NCBI RefSeq assembly: GCF_003173735.1
Contig: NZ_CP029551.1
Coordinates: 4,417,001-4,481,000, forward strand
DNA from: Methylobacterium radiodurans
GTDB lineage: Bacteria > Pseudomonadota > Alphaproteobacteria > Rhizobiales > Beijerinckiaceae
Length of the DNA stretch: 64,000 nucleotides
Direction: 5' to 3'
How positions within the stretch are numbered: the stretch's first letter is position 1; every line of letters begins with the position of its first letter. A model generated the notes under the pieces. The model was not told where the DNA came from and searched no databases. It saw nothing but the letters and a program-made list of their open reading frames with translations. Below, piece after piece: positions 45,847-55,631 of the stretch. The position numbers were made by a program, and so were the translations under genes.

Positions 45847-46601
45847 GCGGCAGCCTCGCCGTCGTCGGCCTCGGTCCGGGCGACCCGTCGCTCCTGACCG
45901 AATCCGCCCGCCGCGCCCTCGACGGGGCCGAGGACCTGATCGGCTACATTCCCTATGTGGCCCGCGTGCCCGAGCGGCCGGGGCTGGTGCGGCACGCCAG
46001 CGACAACCGGGTCGAGGTGGACCGGGCCCGCCACGCCCTCGAACTCGCCGCCTCGGGGCGGCGCGTCGCCGTGGTCTCGGGCGGCGATCCGGGCGTCTTC
46101 GCGATGGCGGCGGCCGTGTTCGAGGCGGTGGAGCAGGGCGAGCCCGCGTGGCGCGATCTGCCGATCACGGTCGAGCCCGGCATCACCGCGATGCTGGCGG
46201 CGGCGGCCCGCCTCGGGGCTCCCCTCGGGGGCGATTTCTGCGCGCTCTCGCTCTCCGACAACCTGAAGCCCTGGGACGTCATCACCGCGCGTCTCGAGGC
46301 CGTGCTGCGCGCCGACCTCGTGGTGGCCCTCTACAACCCGATCTCGCGGGCGCGGCCCTGGCAGCTCGGCGCGGCGCTCGGGATCGCTGCGGAGATCCGC
46401 GCCGCGGACACGCCCGTGGTCTTCGCCCGCGCGGTGACCCGGCCGGACGAGGCGCTGCGGGTAATGTCCTTGGCCGAGGCCCACGAGGCGCCCGCCGACA
46501 TGGCGACGATGGTCATCATCGGCGCCTCGGCGACGCGGCTGATCCCGCGGACGGAGGGGCTGCCCTTCGTCTACACGCCGCGCAGCGTCGCGGCGCGATG
46601 A
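45843..46601 (+). CDS. cobJ: Precorrin-3B C17-methyltransferase
   Basis: A 252-residue tetrapyrrole methylase that methylates C17 and contracts the ring. SLAVVGLGPGDPSLLTESAR is the SAM loop (about residues 4-23), followed by DLIGYIPYVARVP, VAVVSGGDPGVFAMAAAVFE, VEPGITAMLAAAARLGAPLG, DFCALSLSDNLKPWDVI and VALYNPISRARPWQ, which is typical of CobJ/CbiH. The GTG start overlaps the cobI stop (GTGA). It ends the tightly coupled cobN-G-H-I-J run. Confidence 0.96.
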   Translation: MSGSLAVVGLGPGDPSLLTESARRALDGAEDLIGYIPYVARVPERPGLVRHASDNRVEVDRARHALELAASGRRVAVVSGGDPGVFAMAAAVFEAVEQGEPAWRDLPITVEPGITAMLAAAARLGAPLGGDFCALSLSDNLKPWDVITARLEAVLRADLVVALYNPISRARPWQLGAALGIAAEIRAADTPVVFARAVTRPDEALRVMSLAEAHEAPADMATMVIIGASATRLIPRTEGLPFVYTPRSVAAR

Positions 46602-46615
46602 CGATCGCGCGCGAT

Positions 46616-46791
46616 CTCCCTCCCCCCTCTGCGGGGGAGGGTTGGCCGGCCGTCAAGCCGGGTCGGGAGAGGGGAGCCCGGCTTCCGGAAGAGGCTGCTC
46701 CCTTCATGCAGGTTTCGCCCCTGCCGGAAGCTGGGGTCCCCTCTCCCTCCCTGCTTCGCAGGGTACCCTCCCCCGCAGAGGGGGGAGGGAG
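46616..46791. repeat. MITE-like element (family B) with perfect 26-bp terminal inverted repeats
   Basis: 176 bp. The left end at 46616-46641 (CTCCCTCCCCCCTCTGCGGG and six more bases) is the exact reverse complement of the right end at 46766-46791. It fills the convergent cobJ/cobK gap, starting 14 nt after cobJ and ending 7 nt before the cobK stop. No open gene or transposase is inside. It is probably a non-autonomous mobile repeat that also works as a two-way terminator. Confidence 0.85.
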
Positions 46792-46798
46792 AGCGCGC

Positions 46799-47530
46799 TT
46801 ACTCCGCCAGCCAGCGCAGAGCACCTTCCACATCCTCCACGCAGGCCACCGCCGGCTTCTCGGGGCGGCGCACCATCACGACCGGCAGCCCGAGCGCGCG
46901 GGCCGCCTCGATCTTGCCGTAGGTGGCCGGGCCTCCGGCATTCTTGCTGACCAGAACCTCCACGCCCTGCCCCCGCATGAAATCCGCCTCCGCGACCGCA
47001 TCGAAGGGCCCGCGCGTTTGGATCTCGGTGAGGCGCGGCACGGGCAAGGCCCCGTCGAGCGGCTCGATCGTTCGGACCAAGTAGGCGTGCTGCGGCGCGC
47101 GGGCGAAGGCCGCGGCCTCGTTGCGGCCCACCGTCACGAACACCGTGCGGGGCGTCGTGCCGATCGCGTCGGCGGCCTCCGCCACGCTCGCGACCTCGCG
47201 CCAGTCGTCGCCGGGCTCGCGGATCCAGGCCGGTCGCCGCACCGCGAGCAGCGTCACGCCGGTCGATCCGGCGGCCCACGCGGCGTTGCGGCTGATCCGG
47301 GCGGCGAAGGGGTGCGTGGCGTCGATCAGCCGCTCCACCCGCTCGTCGCGCAGGTAGGCCGCCAAGCCCTCCGCGCCGCCGAAGCCGCCGATTCGCGTCG
47401 GCAGCGGCAGGGGCTTCGGGTCGGCGGTGCGGCCGGCCAGCGAGAGCGTGCAGGCGAGATCCCTGCGGTCGGCGAGCGACCGGGCGAGCGCGCTCGCCTC
47501 GGTCGTCCCGCCCAGGATGAGGATGCGCAT
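46799..47530 (-). CDS. cobK: Precorrin-6A reductase
   Basis: A 243-residue NADPH-dependent reductase that gives precorrin-6[21 protein letters not shown] is the N-terminal nucleotide loop. RIGGFGGAEGLAAYLRDERV, LIDATHPFAARISRNAAWAA (characteristic of CobK), VFVTVGRNEAAAF and LVSKNAGGPATYGKIEAARA complete the family pattern. It is the only cob gene inverted inside the plus-strand run. Its ATG (47530-47528) interlocks with the cobL ATG (47529-47531) on the other strand, so the two starts overlap by 2 bp. Confidence 0.95.
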   Translation of the reverse strand: MRILILGGTTEASALARSLADRRDLACTLSLAGRTADPKPLPLPTRIGGFGGAEGLAAYLRDERVERLIDATHPFAARISRNAAWAAGSTGVTLLAVRRPAWIREPGDDWREVASVAEAADAIGTTPRTVFVTVGRNEAAAFARAPQHAYLVRTIEPLDGALPVPRLTEIQTRGPFDAVAEADFMRGQGVEVLVSKNAGGPATYGKIEAARALGLPVVMVRRPEKPAVACVEDVEGALRWLAE

Positions 47531-48767
47531 GGCCGCCTTCTCGCCCGCGCCTGAGGCGCCGTCGAGCCCCTGGCTCGCCATCGTCGGCATCGGCGAGGAC
47601 GGACGCGCCGGCCTGAGCCCCGCCGCGGCGGCCGCCCTCGACGCGGCCGAGCTGGTGTGGGGCGGGCGCCGCCACCTCGCGCTGGCCGCGCCGCTCACGG
47701 CCGAGACCCGCATCTGGCCGAGCCCGATCGACGCCGCTTATCCGGAGATCCTGGCCCGGCGGGGACGCCCGACCTGCATCCTGGCGACGGGGGATCCGTT
47801 CCACTACGGCATCGGCGCAGAGATCGCCCGGCTGGTGCCGCCGGAGGAGTTCCGCGCCTACCCGCTGCCCTCGGCCTTCAGCCTCGCCTGCGCGCGGCTC
47901 GGCTGGTCCCTGCCGGACTGCGCCTGCCTGACGCTGCACGGACGGGCGCTGCCGCTGATCCTGCCCCACCTCCAGCCCGGCGCCCGCCTGCTCGTGCTGT
48001 CCTGGGACGGCACCACCCCGGCCCGCGTCGCCGCGCTGCTGGCGGAGCGCGGCTTCGGGCGCTCGCGGCTCACCGTGCTGGAGGCGATGGGCGGCCGGCG
48101 CGAGCGGGTGCGTGCCGCGCCGGCCGCGGGGTTCGACCTCGCGGAGATCGATCCGCTCAACACGCTGGCGGTTTCGGTCGAGGCGGATCCCGGCGCGCGG
48201 GTACTCACGCTCGGCCCCGGCCTGCCCGACGCCCTGTTCGAGAATGACGGCCAGCTCACCAAGGCCGAGATCCGCGCCGTCACCCTCGCGGCCCTCGCGC
48301 CCCGGCGGGGCGCGTTGCTCTGGGACGTCGGCGGCGGCGCCGGCTCGGTCGCGATCGAGTGGATGCTGCGCCATCCCGCCATGCGGGCGGTCGCGGTCGA
48401 GGCGCGGGCGGAGCGCGCCGCCCGCATCCGGCGCAACGCCGAGAGCCTCGGCGTGCCCGGCCTCGCCGTGGTCGAGGGCACGGCCCCGGAGGCGCTTGCC
48501 GGCCTCGCCCTGCCGGACGCGGTCTTCGTCGGTGGCGGCGTCTCAGATCCGGGTGTGATCGCCGCCGCCTGCGCGGCTCTGCGGCCGGGCGGGCGCTGCG
48601 TCGCCAACGCGGTGACGCTGGAGGGCGAGGCGGCCCTGCTCGCGGCCTTTCGCGAGCGCGGCGGGGCGCTGCGCCGCCTCGCGGTCTCCCGGGCGGATCC
48701 GGTCGGCGGAATGCACGGCTGGCGCTCGGCCATGCCGGTGACCCAGTGGATCTGGACATGCCAGTGA
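47529..48767 (+). CDS. cobL: Precorrin-6B C5,15-methyltransferase (decarboxylating)
   Basis: A 412-residue two-domain methylase. The N-terminal CbiE-like half has [20 protein letters not shown] and [20 protein letters not shown]. The C-terminal CbiT-like half has [38 protein letters not shown] (SAM loop near residue 262) and [20 protein letters not shown]. It methylates C5 and C15 and removes a carboxyl group. Two other in-frame ATGs at 47517 and 47523 lie inside cobK, and any of the three could be used. It is the first gene of cobL-cobE-cobM-cobB. Confidence 0.94.
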   Translation: MAAFSPAPEAPSSPWLAIVGIGEDGRAGLSPAAAAALDAAELVWGGRRHLALAAPLTAETRIWPSPIDAAYPEILARRGRPTCILATGDPFHYGIGAEIARLVPPEEFRAYPLPSAFSLACARLGWSLPDCACLTLHGRALPLILPHLQPGARLLVLSWDGTTPARVAALLAERGFGRSRLTVLEAMGGRRERVRAAPAAGFDLAEIDPLNTLAVSVEADPGARVLTLGPGLPDALFENDGQLTKAEIRAVTLAALAPRRGALLWDVGGGAGSVAIEWMLRHPAMRAVAVEARAERAARIRRNAESLGVPGLAVVEGTAPEALAGLALPDAVFVGGGVSDPGVIAAACAALRPGGRCVANAVTLEGEAALLAAFRERGGALRRLAVSRADPVGGMHGWRSAMPVTQWIWTCQ

Positions 48768-49165
48768 GTTCGCCCGTGATCGCGGGCGTCGGGTTCCGGG
48801 CGGGCGCGGGTGCGGAGGAGATCGCCGGGCTGATTCGCCGGGCGCTGGCCGCGGCCGGGTTCGATCCGGGCGCGCTCGCCGCGATCGCCACGGCCGCCGA
48901 CCGCGCCGGGATGCCGGCGCTGCGCGAGGCCGCCGCCGGTTTCGGTCTCGCGCCGCGCGGGATCGATGCCGACGCGCTGGCGGCGGCGGACGCGCGCGTC
49001 GTCACCCGCTCGGCCCGCGTCGCGGCGCTGCGCGGCGTCGGCTCGCTCGCCGAGGCCGCGGCCCTGGCGGCGGCGGGACCGGAGGCGGTGCTCGCCCTTC
49101 CCCGCATCGCCGGTCCCGGCGCGACCTGTGCGCTGGCCGTGGCGGGATCCGCCCGGCGGCTGTAG
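48758..49165 (+). CDS. cobE: CobE/CbiG C-terminal-domain protein
   Basis: A 135-residue protein matching the small CobE family, which equals the C-terminal domain of Cbi[59 protein letters not shown] and the final [12 protein letters not shown]. CobE is needed for aerobic B12 synthesis, but its exact role is not settled. The start is ambiguous: the ATG at 48758 overlaps cobL by 10 nt, while the GTG at 48764 would give the 4-nt GTGA overlap used throughout this operon. Confidence 0.88.
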   Translation: MPVSSPVIAGVGFRAGAGAEEIAGLIRRALAAAGFDPGALAAIATAADRAGMPALREAAAGFGLAPRGIDADALAAADARVVTRSARVAALRGVGSLAEAAALAAAGPEAVLALPRIAGPGATCALAVAGSARRL

Positions 49166-49173
49166 GAGACGCC

Positions 49174-49956
49174 ATGACCGTCCACTTCATCGGCGCCGGG
49201 CCGGGCGCGGCCGACCTGATCACCGTGCGCGGGCGCGACCGCATCGCCGCCTGCCCGGTCTGCCTCTACGCGGGCTCGCTGGTCGCGCCGGAGATCCTGG
49301 GCTGGTGTCCGCCCGGCGCCCGCATCGTCGACACGGCGCCTCTCGACCTCGACGCCATCGTGGCCGAGATCGAGGCCGCGCAGGCCCGCGGGCAGGACGT
49401 CGCCCGGCTGCACTCGGGCGACCTCGCGATCTGGAGCGCGCTGGCCGAGCAGATGCGCCGGCTCGACCGGCTCGGTATCCCCTACACGGTGACGCCGGGC
49501 GTGCCGGCCTTCTCGGCGGCCGCCGCGGCGCTGCGTCGCGAGCTCACCGTGCCGGGCCTCGCCCAGTCGGTGGTGCTGACCCGCTCCTCGGGCCGGGCCA
49601 GCGCGATGCCCGAGCGCGAGCGGCTCGCCGCCTTCGCGGCGACCGGCGCGACGCTGGCCCTTCACCTCTCGATCCACGTGGTCGAGAAGCTCGTCGCCGA
49701 GGTGACCCCCTTCTACGGCGCCGCTTGCCCGGCCGCGATCGTCTACCGCGCCTCCTGGCCGGACGAGCGGGTGCTCACCGGCACGCTCGCCACCATCGCG
49801 GGCCAGGCGGCCGAGGCCGGGCTGGAGCGGCAGGCGCTGATCCTCGTCGGCCCCGCCATCGAACCGCGGGAATTCCGCGAGAGCGCCCTCTACGCCGCCG
49901 ACTACGATCGCCGTTTCCGGCCGGGCGGCGCGGTCGCGGCGGAGGGGGCCCGATGA
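49174..49956 (+). CDS. cobM: Precorrin-4 C11-methyltransferase
   Basis: A 260-residue SAM-dependent methylase. [20 protein letters not shown] at the start is the CobM/CbiF loop. [78 protein letters not shown] and [11 protein letters not shown] complete the pattern. It methylates C11 of precorrin-4 to precorrin-5. It starts 8 nt after cobE and overlaps cobB by 4 nt. Confidence 0.96.
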   Translation: MTVHFIGAGPGAADLITVRGRDRIAACPVCLYAGSLVAPEILGWCPPGARIVDTAPLDLDAIVAEIEAAQARGQDVARLHSGDLAIWSALAEQMRRLDRLGIPYTVTPGVPAFSAAAAALRRELTVPGLAQSVVLTRSSGRASAMPERERLAAFAATGATLALHLSIHVVEKLVAEVTPFYGAACPAAIVYRASWPDERVLTGTLATIAGQAAEAGLERQALILVGPAIEPREFRESALYAADYDRRFRPGGAVAAEGAR

Positions 49957-51284
49957 GCGTTCAGACCGGCGTGCCCGGCCTCCTCGTCGCCGCCCCGCGC
50001 TCCAGTTCCGGCAAGACCACCGTGGCGCTGGCGCTGATGCGGGCGCTGGCGCGACGCGGGCTCCGGGTCCGCGGCGCCAAGTGCGGCCCGGACTACATCG
50101 ACCCGGCCTTCCACCGGGCCGCCACTGGGCATCCGAGCTTCAACCTCGACAGCTTCGCCATGGGGCCCGCCCTGCTCGACGCGGTGGCGGGCCGCGCCGC
50201 CACGGACGCCGACCTCGTGGTGGCGGAGGGCTCGATGGGCCTGTTCGACGGGGTGCGGGCGGCGCCCACCCGCACCGGCGCCAATGCCGACATCGCGGCG
50301 CGCTACGGCTGGCCGGTCCTGCTCGTGCTCGACGTGTCGGGCGCGGCGCAGTCGGCCGCGGCCGTGGCGCTGGGCTGCGCGCGCTACGACCCGAATGTCC
50401 GCATCGCCGGCGTGGTGCTCAACAAGGTCGCGAGCCCGCGCCACCGCCGCCTCGTCGAGGCCGGTCTGGAACGGGTCGGGATCCCGGTTCTCGGCGCGCT
50501 CGCCCGCGACGCGAGCCTCGTCCTGCCCGAGCGCCATCTCGGCCTTGTCCAGGCCGGCGAGACCGCCGACCTCGAGGCCCGCCTCGACCGCCTCGCGGAT
50601 CTCGCCGAGGCCGGGCTCGATCTCGACGCGATCCTCAGCCGCGCGGGCGGCGCGGCCCCCCCCCTCTCGGGCGCCCTGCCCCCGCCGCCGGGCCAGCGGA
50701 TCGCGGTGGCGAGCGACGCGGCCTTCAGCTTCCTCTACCCGCATCAGGAGACGGGCTGGCGGGCGGCCGGAGCCGAGATCGTGCCGTTCTCACCCCTCGC
50801 CGACGAGGCCCCGCCGGCCGATTGCGACGTCTGCTGGTTACCGGGCGGCTACCCCGAACTCCATGCCGGCCGTCTCGTCGCGGCGGACCGCTTTCTCACC
50901 GGGCTCCGGCGCTTCGCGGCGGACAGACCGGTGCACGGCGAGTGCGGCGGCTACATGGTGCTGGGCGAGAGCCTGGAGGATGCCGAGGGCGTGGCCCACC
51001 GCATGGCGGGACTTCTGCCGGTGGCGACGAGCTATGCCCGGCGTCGCCTGCATCTCGGCTACCGGGTCGCGCATCTCGTGGCCGACGGGATCCTGGGGCC
51101 GGCCGGCACCCGCCTCGTCGGGCACGAGTTCCACTACGCGGGCGAGCTGACCGGGGCGCCGGAGGAGGCCGTCGCGCTGGCGCGCGTCGCCGACGCGGAG
51201 GGCACGGATTTGGGCTTTGCCGGACACCGGAGGGGTCGGGTCACCGGCAGCTTCTTCCACCTGATCGCCGCCGAGCCCGCCTGA
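49953..51284 (+). CDS. cobB: Hydrogenobyrinic acid a,c-diamide synthase
   Basis: A 443-residue glutamine amidotransferase that amidates side chains a and c before cobalt insertion. The P-loop lies in [20 protein letters not shown] (about residues 10-29). [19 protein letters not shown] is the CobB/CbiA signature. [12 protein letters not shown] and [20 protein letters not shown] follow. The glutaminase half has [12 protein letters not shown] and [14 protein letters not shown] with its Cys nucleophile. The ATG overlaps the cobM stop. It ends the cluster and converges on an XRE regulator gene. Confidence 0.96.
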   Translation: MSVQTGVPGLLVAAPRSSSGKTTVALALMRALARRGLRVRGAKCGPDYIDPAFHRAATGHPSFNLDSFAMGPALLDAVAGRAATDADLVVAEGSMGLFDGVRAAPTRTGANADIAARYGWPVLLVLDVSGAAQSAAAVALGCARYDPNVRIAGVVLNKVASPRHRRLVEAGLERVGIPVLGALARDASLVLPERHLGLVQAGETADLEARLDRLADLAEAGLDLDAILSRAGGAAPPLSGALPPPPGQRIAVASDAAFSFLYPHQETGWRAAGAEIVPFSPLADEAPPADCDVCWLPGGYPELHAGRLVAADRFLTGLRRFAADRPVHGECGGYMVLGESLEDAEGVAHRMAGLLPVATSYARRRLHLGYRVAHLVADGILGPAGTRLVGHEFHYAGELTGAPEEAVALARVADAEGTDLGFAGHRRGRVTGSFFHLIAAEPA

Positions 51285-51306
51285 AGCGAGGGCCGCGGCG
51301 GGGCGG

Positions 51307-51726
51307 CTACGACGCGGCGGCCTCGCCGTCCGCTGCCGCGCCGTCCCGGGCCTGCGAGAGACGGGCGGCGGCGCGCACGATCGAGAGCACGTCGCGGCGG
51401 ACCTGATCGTCCTCGATCGCCGCGTAGGCGCGCAGCAGCTCGATCGCCCCGTGCGCGCTGAGGAAGCCGAACACGTCCTCCTGCGGCCCCTCGGTCTGGC
51501 TATCGTCCTCGAAGAAGGCCGAGACCGGCACTTCGAGCAGGCGGGCGATCTCGCGCAGGCGCCCGGCGCCCACACGGTTCTGGCCCTTCTCGTATTTCTG
51601 CACTTGCTGGAAGGTCACGCCGACCGCGTTGCCGAGAGCGGTCTGGCTGAGCCCGCGCGCTTTCCGCAGCGCGGTGATGCGAATGCCGACGAGGCGATCC
51701 ACGTCGGTCGTTTGCTTCGGCATCAT
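51307..51726 (-). CDS. XRE-family helix-turn-helix regulator
   Basis: A 139-residue protein with a Cro/C1-type domain (about residues 12-66): VGIRITALRKARGLSQTALG, NAVGVTFQQVQKYEKGQNRV and GRLREIARLLEVPVSAFFED. The C-terminal part is helical and acidic. This layout is common for chromosomal regulators of alphaproteobacteria with phage-repressor ancestry. Targets are unknown. Two adjacent ATGs (51726 and 51723) both follow an AGGT-like site; the frame is open further upstream but not protein-like. It diverges from the monooxygenase-fold gene. Confidence 0.9.
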   Translation of the reverse strand: MMPKQTTDVDRLVGIRITALRKARGLSQTALGNAVGVTFQQVQKYEKGQNRVGAGRLREIARLLEVPVSAFFEDDSQTEGPQEDVFGFLSAHGAIELLRAYAAIEDDQVRRDVLSIVRAAARLSQARDGAAADGEAAAS

Positions 51727-52045
51727 CGGACCTGAACCACCCTCTAACCGTCGGAGCCAGCGCCCGTCCGGCGCCACCCGATGCCTCATCACCGTCCCGA
51801 GCACCGGATTCTCTACCGCACCGGCCGGGCCGCGACGAGACGTCACCCGGTTGGCACGCGTCGTGAGAGTTTCCAGCCGACTGCCCGACAGCACATCCGT
51901 TCATATGCTCAGGTTGCGCACAATGTCTATGTCCGCGGCGCAACCCTAGGAAGATCTCCCACGTATGAAATGCTGAGTCCGCGGTTGACTTGCGATCTCC
52001 CGGACCTGAACCCTCGCCCGAACGCGCACCAGAACGGAGATGCGG
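51727..52045. other. 319-nt divergent intergenic region
   Basis: This separates the XRE regulator from the monooxygenase-fold gene and should hold both promoters. A TTGACT (about 51984-51989) faces the plus strand, but the matching -10 is poor. On the minus strand TTGTGC and CATATG near 51900-51925 form a weak pair. No coding frame or RNA gene was recognised. Confidence 0.4.
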
Positions 52046-52387
52046 ATGTTTATCGCGATGAACCGCTTCAAAGTGGTCAAAGATTCGACGGCCGAGTTCG
52101 AGCAGGTGTGGCTGGGGCGCGACAGCCACCTCGGCGAGATGACGGGCTTCGTGGAGTTCCACCTGCTGCGCGGGCCGGAAGCCGAGGACCACGTGCTCTA
52201 CGCCTCGCACACGATCTGGCGCTCGCGGGCCGATTTCGAGGCCTGGACCCGCTCCGAGCAGTTCCGCAAGGCGCATAGCCGCGCCCCGTCCTCGAAGCCG
52301 CTCTACCTGGGCCACCCCCAGTTCGAGGGCTTCGAGACGATCCAGACGGTCGCGCGGCCCGCCGAGTCGGGCGAGGCCGCGGCCTGA
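52046..52387 (+). CDS. Antibiotic biosynthesis monooxygenase-fold protein (haem-degrading-like)
   Basis: A 113-residue ABM-fold protein: MFIAMNRFKVVKDSTAEFEQ, RDSHLGEMTGFVEFHLLRGP, HVLYASHTIWRSRADFEAWT and SEQFRKAHS. The family includes IsdG/HmoB-like haem oxygenases, in which an Asn in the first strand, a Trp (here in TIWRSR) and a His (here in FRKAH) form the haem site; all three are present. A haem-degrading or small-oxygenase role is likely but not proven. The ATG at 52046 is preferred because GGAG lies 6 nt upstream; the ATG at 52040 overlaps that site. Confidence 0.82.
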   Translation: MFIAMNRFKVVKDSTAEFEQVWLGRDSHLGEMTGFVEFHLLRGPEAEDHVLYASHTIWRSRADFEAWTRSEQFRKAHSRAPSSKPLYLGHPQFEGFETIQTVARPAESGEAAA

Positions 52388-52412
52388 ACCGCGCGGGTGT
52401 CGTCCGGCCGCG

Positions 52413-53681
52413 TTAGGCGGCCGGGCGCAGCCGCGGCAGGAAGATCGCGAGCAGGCCGATCAGCGGCAGGTAGGCGCAGAGCCCGTAGACGAACGCGATG
52501 CTGGTGCGGTCGGCAACCTCACCGAGCAAGGCCGCGCCGAGGCCCGCCATGCCGAAGGCGAAGCCGAAGAACAGGCCGCCGACGAGCCCGATCCGTCCGG
52601 GCAGCAATTCCTGCGCGTAGACCAGGATCGCGGGCATCGCCGAGGCCAGGATCAGGCCGATCGGCACGGTGAGCGCCACCGTCCAGCCGAGCCCGACATG
52701 CGGGAGCGCGAGCGCGAAGGGCAGCACTCCCAGGATCGAGCCCCAGATCACCGGCTTGCGCCCGATCCGGTCGCCGATCGGCCCGCCGAGGATCGTGCCG
52801 GCCGCGACCGAGCCGAGAAACACGAACAGGTAGAGCTGCGACTGCACCACCGAGACGCCGAACCGGTGGATCAGATAGAACGTGTAGTAGGACGAGAAGC
52901 TCGCCATGTAGAAGTATTTGGAGAAAATCAGCGCGAGCAGGACCGCGACGCTCGCGACAACCCGCGGCCGCGTCAGGCCGTTGCCCGCGGCAACCGTCAC
53001 CCGGGGCCGGGCCGCCGCCGCCCGCAGGCGCCCGCGGTACCAGCGGCCGACCGCCGACAGCACCGCGATGCCGGCGAGCGCGGCGAGCGTGAACCACGCC
53101 ACGCTCGTCTGCCCGTGCGGCACCACGAGTGCGGCCGCCAGCAGGGGCCCGAGGGCCGTGCCGGCATTGCCGCCCACTTGGAACATCGACTGCGCGAGGC
53201 CGTAGCGCCCGCCCGCCGCCATGCGGGCGACCCGCGAGGCCTCCGGGTGGAACACCGCCGAGCCGATGCCGATCAGCCCGGCCGCGAGGAGCAGCGCCGG
53301 GTAGGCGGGCGCCGTGGCGAGCGCGACCAGCCCGACCAGGGACATCACCATGCCGCCCGCGAGGGAGAAGGGCAAAGGCGTGCGGTCCGTGTAGAACCCG
53401 ACCATCGGCTGCAGGATCGAGGCGGTCACCTGGAACACGAAGGTGATCAGGCCGATCTGGCCGAAATCGAGGGCGAAGCGGGCCTTGAGCAGGGGGTAGA
53501 TCGCCGGCAGCAGCGACTGCACGAGGTCGTTCAGGAGATGCGACAGGCTGAGGCCAGCGAGGATCGCCAGCGCCGGTCCTGACTCTGCCGGTCCCGCGCT
53601 GGCCGGCCCTGAGGCCGCCGGCGCCGCCGGCCTCTCCTGCGCGGACAGCGCGCTCGGCACCTCGATACCCCGTCCGCTCAT
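52413..53681 (-). CDS. Fosmidomycin-resistance-type MFS exporter
   Basis: A 422-residue membrane protein with about twelve helices after a 35-residue Ala/Pro-rich N-terminus. SLSHLLNDLVQSLLPAIYPL, FGQIGLITFVFQVTASILQP, GIGSAVFHPEASRVARMAAG, QSMFQVGGNAGTALGPLLAA and GPIGDRIGRKPVIWG are the Fsr family pattern. E. coli Fsr exports fosmidomycin; the natural substrate here is unknown. The ATG at 53681 is used because the frame before it is not protein-like. It converges on the monooxygenase-fold gene with a 25-nt gap. Confidence 0.9.
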   Translation of the reverse strand: MSGRGIEVPSALSAQERPAAPAASGPASAGPAESGPALAILAGLSLSHLLNDLVQSLLPAIYPLLKARFALDFGQIGLITFVFQVTASILQPMVGFYTDRTPLPFSLAGGMVMSLVGLVALATAPAYPALLLAAGLIGIGSAVFHPEASRVARMAAGGRYGLAQSMFQVGGNAGTALGPLLAAALVVPHGQTSVAWFTLAALAGIAVLSAVGRWYRGRLRAAAARPRVTVAAGNGLTRPRVVASVAVLLALIFSKYFYMASFSSYYTFYLIHRFGVSVVQSQLYLFVFLGSVAAGTILGGPIGDRIGRKPVIWGSILGVLPFALALPHVGLGWTVALTVPIGLILASAMPAILVYAQELLPGRIGLVGGLFFGFAFGMAGLGAALLGEVADRTSIAFVYGLCAYLPLIGLLAIFLPRLRPAA

Positions 53682-53934
53682 CGCCGCATCCGCCTCGGCG
53701 CGTCCTAGATCCGCGCCGCCCTCGCCGGACCTTCGCACGGTTCGCGGCCGGATCCCTAGCGCAGGCGCGGCCCGGCCGGCAGTGCTGCCGGTGACGAAAT
53801 GGCCTGCGTGCCGCGCCGGCACCGGAGGGCGGGGCCTCTGGCTTGCAGTCCTCTCCGGGTGCGACGCCGCGGACGCGTGAATTTGTCCCTATTCGGGACA
53901 TTTCTCCGACCAGAACGGATCAAGGGCCCCACAG

Positions 53935-55431
53935 ATGTTCCAGGATCGGCCCCCCCAGATCTATCGCGCCCTGCCGAGCCCGGGGACGCGCCGGAACGTC
54001 TGGGCGGCCCTGATGCCGCGGCGGCGGCGCGCGCTGGCGCGCCTGGGCGTGCCACTCACGGCGGCTTGCATCGACCTCGCGGTGATCGTCGGCACCACGC
54101 TCCTGCTCGAATACGTCTACGCCTACGCAACGGAGGCGGGCGTTCCGGCCTCCTCCCAGCTCCGGGCCTGGCGCCTGGCCGGACTGCTCGCCCTGGTGGT
54201 GCTCTCGGTCAACGTCCTGCGGGGCAGCTACACGATCGAGACCCTGCTCGACCGCAGGCCCCATCTCCAGCGAACCGCCTCGCTCTGGCTCGCCGCCTGG
54301 GGCGCCGTGCTGGTGGTGAGCTTCGTCACGAAGACCACGACCGACTTCTCGCGCGCGGTCGCGGCCGGGACCGTCCTGCTCGGATTGCCGGCGCTGATGG
54401 CCGGCCGCGCCCTCACGGTCTGGCTGGTGCGCCGCCTCGCCCGGCCCGGCTCGCACTCGGTCGCCCGCGTCCACCTCGTCGGCTACGAGGAGGATGTTGC
54501 GCGCTTCTACGCGGGGAACCGGGCGGACGCCCTCGGCCTCCGGGTGATCGGCACGAGCTACCTGCGCCGGCCCGACGCCGACCTTGCCGCGCGGCAGGCC
54601 CAGATGGACGAGGATCTCGAACTCGCCGTCTCGGTGGTGCGCTTCCTGCGGCCCGACGACGTGTTCATCCTGGTGCCCTGGTCGGAGCCCGGCGAGGTGG
54701 AGCGCTGCATCGACGCCTTCCTGCGCGTGCCCGCGGCCCTGCACCTGCGCCCCGGCACCGTGCTCGACCGCTTTCCCGACATGCAGGTCGCGCGCGTCGG
54801 CCGGCTCTCGGGCATCAATATCGGACGCCGGCCGCTGAACCTCGCCGAGGTGGCGCTGAAGCGCGCCTTCGACCTCGCGGTGAGCCTCATCGCGCTGGCG
54901 CTGCTCGCCCCGCTCCTCGCCGCGGTCGCCGTGCTGATCAAGCTCGACAGCCCCGGGCCGGTCCTCTTCCGGCAGAAGCGCTACGGCTTCAACCAGCAGC
55001 CGTTCTGGGTCTTCAAGTTCCGCAGCATGCGGGCCGAGGCCGACGCGCCCTTCCGGCAGGCTACCCGCAACGACGCCCGCGTCACCCGGGTCGGCGCCTT
55101 CCTGCGCCGCTCCAACCTCGACGAGCTGCCCCAGCTCCTCAACGTCGTGAAGGGCGAGATGTCGCTGGTCGGGCCGCGCCCGCACGCGCTGGCGCACGAT
55201 CGCAGCTTCGAGCGCCGCATCGCCCTCTACGCCCGCCGCCACAACGTGCGGCCGGGCATCACCGGCTGGGCCCAGGTCAACGGCCTGCGCGGCGAGACCC
55301 TGACCGACGCCGACATGGAGGCCCGCGTCGCGCACGACCTGCACTACATCGACAACTGGTCGCTCTGGTTCGACCTGCAGATCATCCTCCGCACGGTGGT
55401 CTCGCGGCAGGCCTACGACAACGCGTTCTGA
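53935..55431 (+). CDS. Polyprenyl-phosphate sugar-1-phosphate transferase (exopolysaccharide priming)
   Basis: A 498-residue membrane protein of the WcaJ/ExoY type. The N-terminal half has four hydrophobic segments and a nucleotide-binding-like domain ([16 protein letters not shown], a CoA-binding-like fold). Residues about 305-498 are the bacterial sugar transferase domain: [20 protein letters not shown] (re-entrant helix), [58 protein letters not shown] and [17 protein letters not shown]. It transfers a sugar-1-phosphate, probably glucose, to undecaprenyl phosphate as the first step of an exopolysaccharide. It stands alone, so the polymer cannot be named. Confidence 0.93.
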   Translation: MFQDRPPQIYRALPSPGTRRNVWAALMPRRRRALARLGVPLTAACIDLAVIVGTTLLLEYVYAYATEAGVPASSQLRAWRLAGLLALVVLSVNVLRGSYTIETLLDRRPHLQRTASLWLAAWGAVLVVSFVTKTTTDFSRAVAAGTVLLGLPALMAGRALTVWLVRRLARPGSHSVARVHLVGYEEDVARFYAGNRADALGLRVIGTSYLRRPDADLAARQAQMDEDLELAVSVVRFLRPDDVFILVPWSEPGEVERCIDAFLRVPAALHLRPGTVLDRFPDMQVARVGRLSGINIGRRPLNLAEVALKRAFDLAVSLIALALLAPLLAAVAVLIKLDSPGPVLFRQKRYGFNQQPFWVFKFRSMRAEADAPFRQATRNDARVTRVGAFLRRSNLDELPQLLNVVKGEMSLVGPRPHALAHDRSFERRIALYARRHNVRPGITGWAQVNGLRGETLTDADMEARVAHDLHYIDNWSLWFDLQIILRTVVSRQAYDNAF

Positions 55432-55631
55432 GGGGGCCGGGGGCGAGCGGCGGGCCCGGCGACGGCCCGGGCGCGCACCTGAGGTTCGGATTGCCGCACA
55501 GGCCCGCGATTTGACAACGCGGCCCCCGTGAACCACTTCTCCCGCCGCGAGGCCCCCTCCGCCCAGGGGCCGGCCATCCGCACAATCTGTCCGACCCGTC
55601 GCGGTGGCTCCGTCGAGAGGCTGATCCGTCC

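Noticed and set aside
46616..46791. Possible CRISPR or tandem array at the cobJ/cobK junction
   Set aside because: Only one inverted pair of ends is present with a unique interior; there are no regularly spaced direct repeats, and no cas genes are anywhere in the window.
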